Shown: positions 58,693 to 64,000 of the stretch, piece by piece | Numbering within the stretch: position 1 is the stretch's first letter | Layout: each line of letters begins with the position of its first letter | Source of the DNA: Gnetum montanum | Taxonomy: Eukaryota > Streptophyta > Gnetopsida > Gnetales > Gnetaceae | DNA length: 64,000 bases | Reading direction: 5' to 3' | Assembly (NCBI GenBank): GCA_015680685.1 | Contig: MNCI01008280.1 | Span: 29,974-93,973 of the forward strand | Notes under the pieces: model-generated | Seen by the model: only the letters and a program-made list of their open reading frames with translations | Told to the model about the DNA's origin: nothing | Database searches by the model: none | Translations under genes and position numbers: made by a program

Positions 58693-59556
58693 TGATAAAG
58701 TGAAATTTTCATTGGCTACGATATCAGGTATTTATATTGGAGTTGCAATATCGCATATTTGATAGTAGGGCACAAGCTGTGACATCGCATATCTGACATC
58801 ATAGGACACATGCCTACCTATAAATATGACACTTAGGCATATGGTCTAACAAAATTTTATCCATCCATACCAAAACTCTTTCAATTTTTTTTTACCAATT
58901 TTAGTTCTAAGTAGTTAGTAGTGTGTGCCCGTAGTGTGGTGTTGACCGATTGTATGGAGTCTTTGTTCGAGCATCTTATACTTGGACACAAGTGTGAAAG
59001 ACAATAAATATTGAGATTAATTTTTGCCATTGCAACATCCACTTAGTTTCTTTGCTATTTACTTAGAATAATGTTTATTTTTTTTACTTAAATGCTTTCT
59101 TAGTTAATGTTTACCATTCCTTGCATTTTACTTTTACTATTATTAAGTGGTATGGATATGACTAATTTTGAGTACTCAGTGTAGTTATCTGGTAACCCAG
59201 TAGTGTTATCACTTGATTCACTTAGTAGTGGTACAATTAGTAATCCTAGTGATGACTACATGAGTCCAAGGCATGTATGGCAAGTCAGGATTGGATATCC
59301 ATTATTATATGCTAGGATAGATTGTTTATTATTATAGGCTAGGATATATGGCCCACCAACATCAATATATCATACACCTCACTAAGAGCTAAACCATATG
59401 CATAGATTATACTAGCTCCATGTGGAAAAATAATAGTCATGAACTTAAACCAATTACTAGCATAATCATATTGCCTTATCTATGGATTAAGATTAGGTTG
59501 TGCATGAACACTTGTATCTTGTATGGTTGGGTGTTGGATTACTTCATCGCTCATCA
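58693..59556 (+). repeat. 3' LTR of element E
   Basis: 864 bp, TGATAAAG to TCATCA. GATATC-like sites at 58718-58800, TATA CCTATAAATATGACAC near 58816. It is uninterrupted, so it shows the original site into which D inserted in the other LTR. Confidence 0.9.
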
Positions 59557-59561
59557 ATATA

Positions 59562-60000
59562 ATTCCATAAATTAGTAAGATTAGGATCAAATTAAAAAGG
59601 TATTCCTAAAATTTTGAAGATAAATTTTTTTTTGGGGATTTCCCAAGGCTTGAGAGTAATCCACACAAAAATGTTTTTATTACAATAAAGGATAAATTTT
59701 TGCCAATTAATTTGAGAGCTAGATAACATGTAGTAATCCTGCAATCTAGGTAAAAGGGTATTGATGTGTTATAGAGAATTGTTGATCATAGAAAAAGAAT
59801 CATGTTCAACATTCATGTTAAAAATTGGAATTCCCTTAATGAAATTTCTTTGTAGATCATAATACAGATTATGTGAAAGAAAAGCTAGAGTAATAATAGA
59901 AAGATAGGAAGCTAGATAACAACCTTAACAAGTTAACTATTGAAAAGTGTTGGCACATTTAGCCATTACATGGAACAGTTGGAATATTTTTTTCAAAGAT
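59562..60000 (-). mobile_element. LINE remnant, upstream portion, continuing from 33839
   Basis: The minus-strand translation, by pieces, gives RT blocks of a plant LINE: RNFIKGIPIFNMNVEHDSFS, then a decayed SQINWQKF-like block, an LGIP-like block, and FNLILILLIYGIIW joining across the E insertion. It ends indistinctly around 60000. Confidence 0.6.
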
Positions 60001-60208
60001 AGCACAATTCTTGGGCATAAAATTGAAGTTTAATATGGTGAGTTGACAGGAAGCAAGCAAATATGTTGAAGTGTTTGGTTGTTAAGTTATATGGAATTAA
60101 AATAGAAAGACTAAGGATGGGATTCTTTGCTGTTAAAGGATATACTCCCTGTTAATGTTGAAAATGCATTATCGGATTATTCAAAATCGGATTAACAAAG
60201 GGTTAGGT
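60001..60208. other. Transition between LINE and GC-richer island
   Basis: No feature recognised. Confidence 0.3.
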
Positions 60209-61080
60209 TCAAAGAATTGGATTGGCCGTCGTAAAAAAAAAAAAGAGCCCTGCACATGGAGGAGGCAAGAAAAACGCGATTAAGGAAAACAGGAAAAATA
60301 ATGGCCACCGCTGGAGTAGGAACGAACCAATCTTCAAACTTGAATAATGTGAAAAATTCGACACAAGAATCAGATCCGAAGGCAAGCGCATTGATGGAAA
60401 CGGAGACAGCGGAGGACTGGCGTACTCAAGCAAAAAGGGGCAACTAAAACAACATCTGCACATACATTTGTAGAAAGGAAAAATGAGCAGTTTGCCCCAA
60501 AAATAAAAATTTTACTCAGCTCAACACCGGAAGAAAGAAGCAAAAACACGTGCGATCACGGATATATTTTGAATCAAAAAAATATCAAAAGCTGAAAGCC
60601 CTATCCCTGCAGTATTGCCGATTGTCCAACAGTTTCATGGCTTCAACTGATGGAAATTTAAAAAAGGCGCTGTGCAGAGACCCGAAACCCTTAACATCAA
60701 GAACCATTCAAGACCACCATTGTTGTTGCTGATTTTGTTGCATCTGCCGCGGGCATCAAAACAATTTGGCCTTTGAAATCGTTGGCTTTTGCTCGCCAAT
60801 TTGAGCGCAGGCCACCGCGACCAGAGGATAACCGAAAATGCAGAACCAAAATCTTCGAACCTTGATATCAAAATTGCAGGCATTTTCCAGAGGTTATGAT
60901 AGTTGTTGATCCAGAAGGAACACACGGTGACATTTCCTAATCCGGCGGCAGGGTATTCTCCCATGGAGGTAGTTGTTGGAACGTCTTCAATCAAGAAATC
61001 GGTTGCAGGATCGATGGCTTCACCTTCGGGCTCGTATTTCTGGTATTCCGAATTTTGAAGTGTATAAAGTTAACCACCGC
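60209..61080 (-). other. GC-richer, low-repeat island of unknown identity
   Basis: Unlike its surroundings it has mixed base use, several CpG and no resemblance to the LTR elements. The minus-strand frame 60635-60994 (119 codons) contains TTTSMGEYPAAGLGNVTVCS and LWKMPAILISRFEDFGSAF; another minus frame contains KGQIVLMPAADATKSATTMV. An A-run at 60231-60243 lies at its left. Either strand could be coding; a host-gene exon or pseudogene is possible. No family is recognised. Confidence 0.35.
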
Positions 61081-61542
61081 TACTTCCAAAGGGGCGAAGA
61101 TTAAATTACATTTTTATAAAATCATTATAGCTTAGGGACATTTAGGAATTTAAATTAAATTAGGCTAGCTTAAGTTCTAATCTTTAACCAAATATTTAGA
61201 TAAACAAGACTTACAAGTAATTTCCCGATAAAATTAAATTAGATCACATTAGGAATGCTACAAATTAACATATGAATTAGATCTCCACTTATGCATTATA
61301 CATATCAGCGCATATATCAAATTCATGGTTATTACCCCATCACTACATGAAATAAAATATTTTTTATGATTTAAAAAGAAAAAAAAATAGAACAATTATG
61401 AGATATTCATGCAATATCTTATGAAAGGAACATATGGCTATTATCCCTTTAATTTATAACTATAATATTTGTAACTAAATTCTAGCCTTTTTTATCTCTT
61501 TGGTGGTTGCAACCATCCAAAATTGTTGTAACTTACATAACT
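61081..61542. other. AT-rich sequence left of element H, nothing recognised
   Basis: No open frame or repeat match seen. Confidence 0.4.
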
Positions 61543-62916
61543 TGTTGGATAAAAAATCTCCTAGCTTGTTAGGCAAGTAATTTTATAACTGGATAGCTCA
61601 ATTACTTGGGAGTAAAGTTAGCTAGGATATTTAGTAAGTAATCTCCTATTGGTTGGCTAAGTTACTTGGGAGATAAGATAGGTAAGATATTTTTAAATAT
61701 GTAACTTCCCTACGTACCTTGGAACCCTATAAAAAGGCTTCAAGGGTTGAGGAGGAAGGGGAAGAAGGGGGGGAGCATCATCATCACACTTGGAAGATTT
61801 GTAAAGAAGATGGCTTGCTAGAATAAAGATTTCAGCCTCTTTGTCATGGTCCTGTGAGTTATGCATTTCATTTTTTGTTTTGTTTAAATTGCTTAGCTAG
61901 TGGTTTAGATAGTATCATCCTTGGCGAGTAATTTTGGGATTTTTAGATTGCTCTTATTGTTCTTGTTGCCTGATAGAAATTTCTGTTAAAATTTTGCCAT
62001 AGAAGCGCTAGTGAATAAAAGCCTTAAGAGCATTTTAGTAGTAAATTTCATTAGTGTGCAAAGTTTGGGAACTGCTATTAGGTTGTTGGAAGAGAGCCTC
62101 TGTTTGTAGTCACGCCGTGGAACAATTTAGTAGCCGAGAGGGTTCAGAAAATCTTTGGTATTTTGATGGGACCAGAATAACTTCTTTATCTTTAAAGTGA
62201 TTTTCCGTGTTATTTCAATCAGAAATTGTCAAGTCTTTTAAAGATTCTATTTGAATGCAATCGTTGGCATCTATTGTCTAGTTAAAGTGGAGTCTCATAT
62301 GTGGTAGTTTACACAGCAATTTTTGAGAGCACAATAGGTTTGTCTTGAAGATATTGCTTGGTTGAGCCTTGGAAGTTTGAAAAATTCGTAGATATTGAAT
62401 TTGGAATAGCTTTATTGCGAAGTGTTTACTCGTGTCATTTTACCTTGCTTAAATATTTGAGGTCCACACAAATCTACTTTCTTTTCTTTTCTGTCTATTT
62501 CCATTGAATCTTGCTCTATTTCTAGTTTTCTTGTGGAACTACCTCTTTCTCTGAGGAAAATTAGGAGTAGATTTGCGGAGTTGTGCTCAAATGTTTTTGC
62601 AAAATTTTACTTGTTACAAGAAGGTATTATAAGGACCGCGTAGACTAGGTATTTGAACAAAATAGGAAACTTTCAATAACTCACAGTACTTGGCAAAGTT
62701 GGCTGAATCTCTTTAAAGTAAGTCATTTGTAGTTCGCACACAACGCAATTGTTACATTTTACACAACCACACACCGCAACAGCACACACACATACTCACA
62801 TTAACTACTAAGTTTATTTGGAGGTATCTGGGCCTTGGTGTTGGCAGAGACCAGCAGGCACCTAAATCCTGTTCGAGGACACTCGTTGGCGGTCATGTCC
62901 CAAACGATCACCAACA
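61543..62916 (+). repeat. 5' LTR of element H
   Basis: About 1374 bp with inverted ends TGTTGG...CCAACA. TATA box CCTATAAAAAGG at 61727-61738, followed by a G/A-rich leader and AATAAAG near 61831. The left boundary is set by the inverted ends only, because the 3' LTR is outside the window. Confidence 0.6.
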
Positions 62917-62923
62917 GTTCTTT

Positions 62924-62940
62924 TGGCGCTAGAAGGAGGG
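62924..62940 (+). promoter_or_regulatory. Primer binding site of element H
   Basis: TGGCGCTAGAAGGAGGG starts seven bases after the LTR end. Its first bases are those of a tRNA 3' complement; the tRNA species is not assigned. Confidence 0.65.
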
Positions 62941-63034
62941 CTGAAAATTAAGCCTCTAGGTTCATAAGCTTTATACTTTTAGTACATCAACAATTATTTG
63001 TAAGGCTTAAGAAATTAGATGCTATTTTTAGTTC

Positions 63035-64000
63035 ATGACCAAGAAGATCGATAGTTTGGAAAGTTTTAAAGTTTCAAAAGATATTCTAGATTCTATTACT
63101 GATTCTTCATCAGAAAAAGAAGAAAAGAAATTTTTTGAATTGGGAACAAGTAGTGGAGTGAAAACTAGAAGATCAAGAAGATCACCCATTATATTTGGTT
63201 TATCAATTCGTAAGAGAAGATCTAGAAAGTCTAAGAGTTCAACATTTCAAAGGAATAAGATGGCAAATCCTTGGCAAGGAGTTACACCATTAGGATTTTA
63301 AGACTACAATGATATTCCTAAGGTAGTTTATAAATATTTGCTTGAGCCTTTTATTCCTGAAAAAGCTTATTTAGCTGAAGAATATATTCACATGTTTGAG
63401 TTAGCTTTAGCTCATGCAAATATACAACATGAAGATCAAGCTTGTAGGTTGTTTGTATCAAATCTAAAGGATATGGCTCAGATTTGGTATTCAAACTTAC
63501 CAAGTAATAGTATTACAAGTTGGGATGATATGAAGAATCTTTTCTTAGCACAGTTTGGTAATCAGTTAGATCAACAACAACTATATTGTGGGCTAATACA
63601 AGCTAAGCAAGACATTAAAGAGTTAATTAGATATTTCAACATCAAGTTTCAATGAATTTGTGGACTCTTTCATAGACAATATAAGCCATTAGACGAAATG
63701 TTTAAAGAGACTTATCTTAAGGCTATCAACCCCAACATTTCAATTTGGTTAAGGAGAACTCCAAATTAACTACGCGAAATGACTATTTTAGTGAAGCTAT
63801 ATAGTTAGAAAAACAATTGAATTTGAATCGTGAAGAAAATATCACAATTCCAAAAAGAGAAGAAAAAGTTATAAGTCCTATGCAAGATTTTACTCAATTC
63901 AAAGCTTTACCAGGTCCATCTCACGTTAAGAAAGAGCAAGAACATGAAAAGGTGAGATCTGGAAAAGGTCAATTAATGAGAGATATGTCTAACAAAATAG
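63035..64000 (+). pseudogene. gag of element H (partial)
   Basis: Frame 63035-63655 is open except for one in-frame TAA at 63299-63301. The N-terminal basic region has KTRRSRRSPIIFGLSIRKRR. The capsid region has LLEPFIPEKAYLAEEYIHMF, then DMAQIWYSNLPSNSITSWDD and LFLAQFGNQ, typical of the Retrotrans_gag family. The stop at 63653-63655 (CGA to TGA) is followed by a frame with RQYKPLDEMFKETYL. The sequence after about 63780 shifts frame. No nucleocapsid knuckle is reached within the window. Confidence 0.78.

Larger units (their letters stand above)
33845..59556 (+). mobile_element. Element E: Athila/Tat-like Ty3/gypsy retrotransposon with gag, pol and ORF3, interrupted by D and F
   Basis: The outer ends TGATAAAG and TCATCA are flanked by a perfect ATATA duplication (33840-33844 and 59557-59561). 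5' LTR in two parts (33845-34231 and 41226-41703, 865 bp together), 3' LTR 58693-59556 (864 bp). Internal order: PBS, gag, protease, RT, (F), RNase H stub, integrase, non-coding region with internal promoter-like block, ORF3, PPT. RNase H and the integrase zinc-binding part are largely deleted. Without D and F it is about 12.3 kb. It is decayed by many stops, older than D and F and younger than the LINE it hit. Confidence 0.88.
61543..64000 (+). mobile_element. Element H: 5' part of another Ty3/gypsy retrotransposon
   Basis: LTR, PBS, leader and gag start in order; the element continues past the right edge. It is unrelated at sequence level to A, C, D and E, with a different PBS and LTR. gag has few lesions, so it is one of the less decayed elements here. 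Confidence 0.75.

Noticed and set aside
60209-60463. Hydrophobic 84-codon minus-strand frame as a membrane protein
   Set aside because: Its hydrophobicity comes from poly-T/CT-rich sequence opposite an A-run; no conserved motif, and the opposite strand is equally open.
1-64000. tRNA, rRNA or snoRNA genes
   Set aside because: No cloverleaf-like sequence with the conserved GGTTCGA.. box was noticed; the tRNA-like sequences are primer binding sites of LTR elements. A tRNAscan run would settle this.

Overview
The window is repeat-rich, AT-rich plant nuclear DNA, most probably from a gymnosperm and perhaps a conifer. The reasons are stacked, strongly decayed LTR retrotransposons with 0.3-1.4 kb LTRs and tRNA-type primer binding sites, LINE remnants, and one broken TIR-type disease-resistance gene with an exon/intron boundary. 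The organism call is inference. I see no bacterial operons, CRISPR arrays, rRNA or tRNA genes. Nearly every open frame is a piece of a retroelement. Stops within them sit mostly at former CAG, CAA, CGA or TGG codons, as expected from methylation-driven C-to-T decay.

Layout. (A) 1-7847, minus strand: right part of a Ty3/gypsy (Athila/Tat-like) element with 5' LTR, PBS, gag and a ~900-codon extra ORF ('ORF3'), but no pol; its 3' LTR lies left of the window. (C) 8080-18811, minus: a complete relative with both LTRs, gag, protease, RT, RNase H and integrase, no ORF3, and a nested solo LTR at 10464-11194. 18812-21742: the only low-copy stretch in the left half, with a TIR pseudogene at about 20025-20507. 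(I) 21743-26076, plus: a Ty1/copia element with target duplication GGCAT, internally deleted and hit by a solo LTR (24059-24864, duplication CTTGG). 26082-33839: decayed AT-rich DNA with LINE 3' ends in both orientations, a gypsy RT remnant and a 400-bp direct repeat.

(E) 33845-59556, plus: a Ty3/gypsy element (gag, protease, RT, integrase, ORF3) inserted into a minus-strand LINE with target duplication ATATA. The LINE resumes at 59557. E was itself hit twice: by D (34232-41220, minus, gag-protease only) inside its 5' LTR, and by F (46159-52569, plus, a copia-like element with gag and an extra ORF but no pol) inside its pol. Removing D and F leaves a 12.3 kb element with LTRs of 865 and 864 bp. 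60160-61080 is a more GC-rich unassigned island. (H) 61543-64000, plus, is the 5' LTR and gag start of another gypsy element that runs off the window.

The most interesting theme is the extra ORFs. A and E share ORF3, and F carries an unrelated-looking ORF2 in the same place. All three start with ATGGC directly behind an intron-acceptor-like AG. All three lie downstream of an internal promoter-like block that repeats the motif array of the element's own LTR (GATATC arrays in A/E, AAGATGTCTT arrays in F) followed by a TATA-like box. This suggests, as inference, a separately transcribed or spliced accessory gene in two superfamilies.
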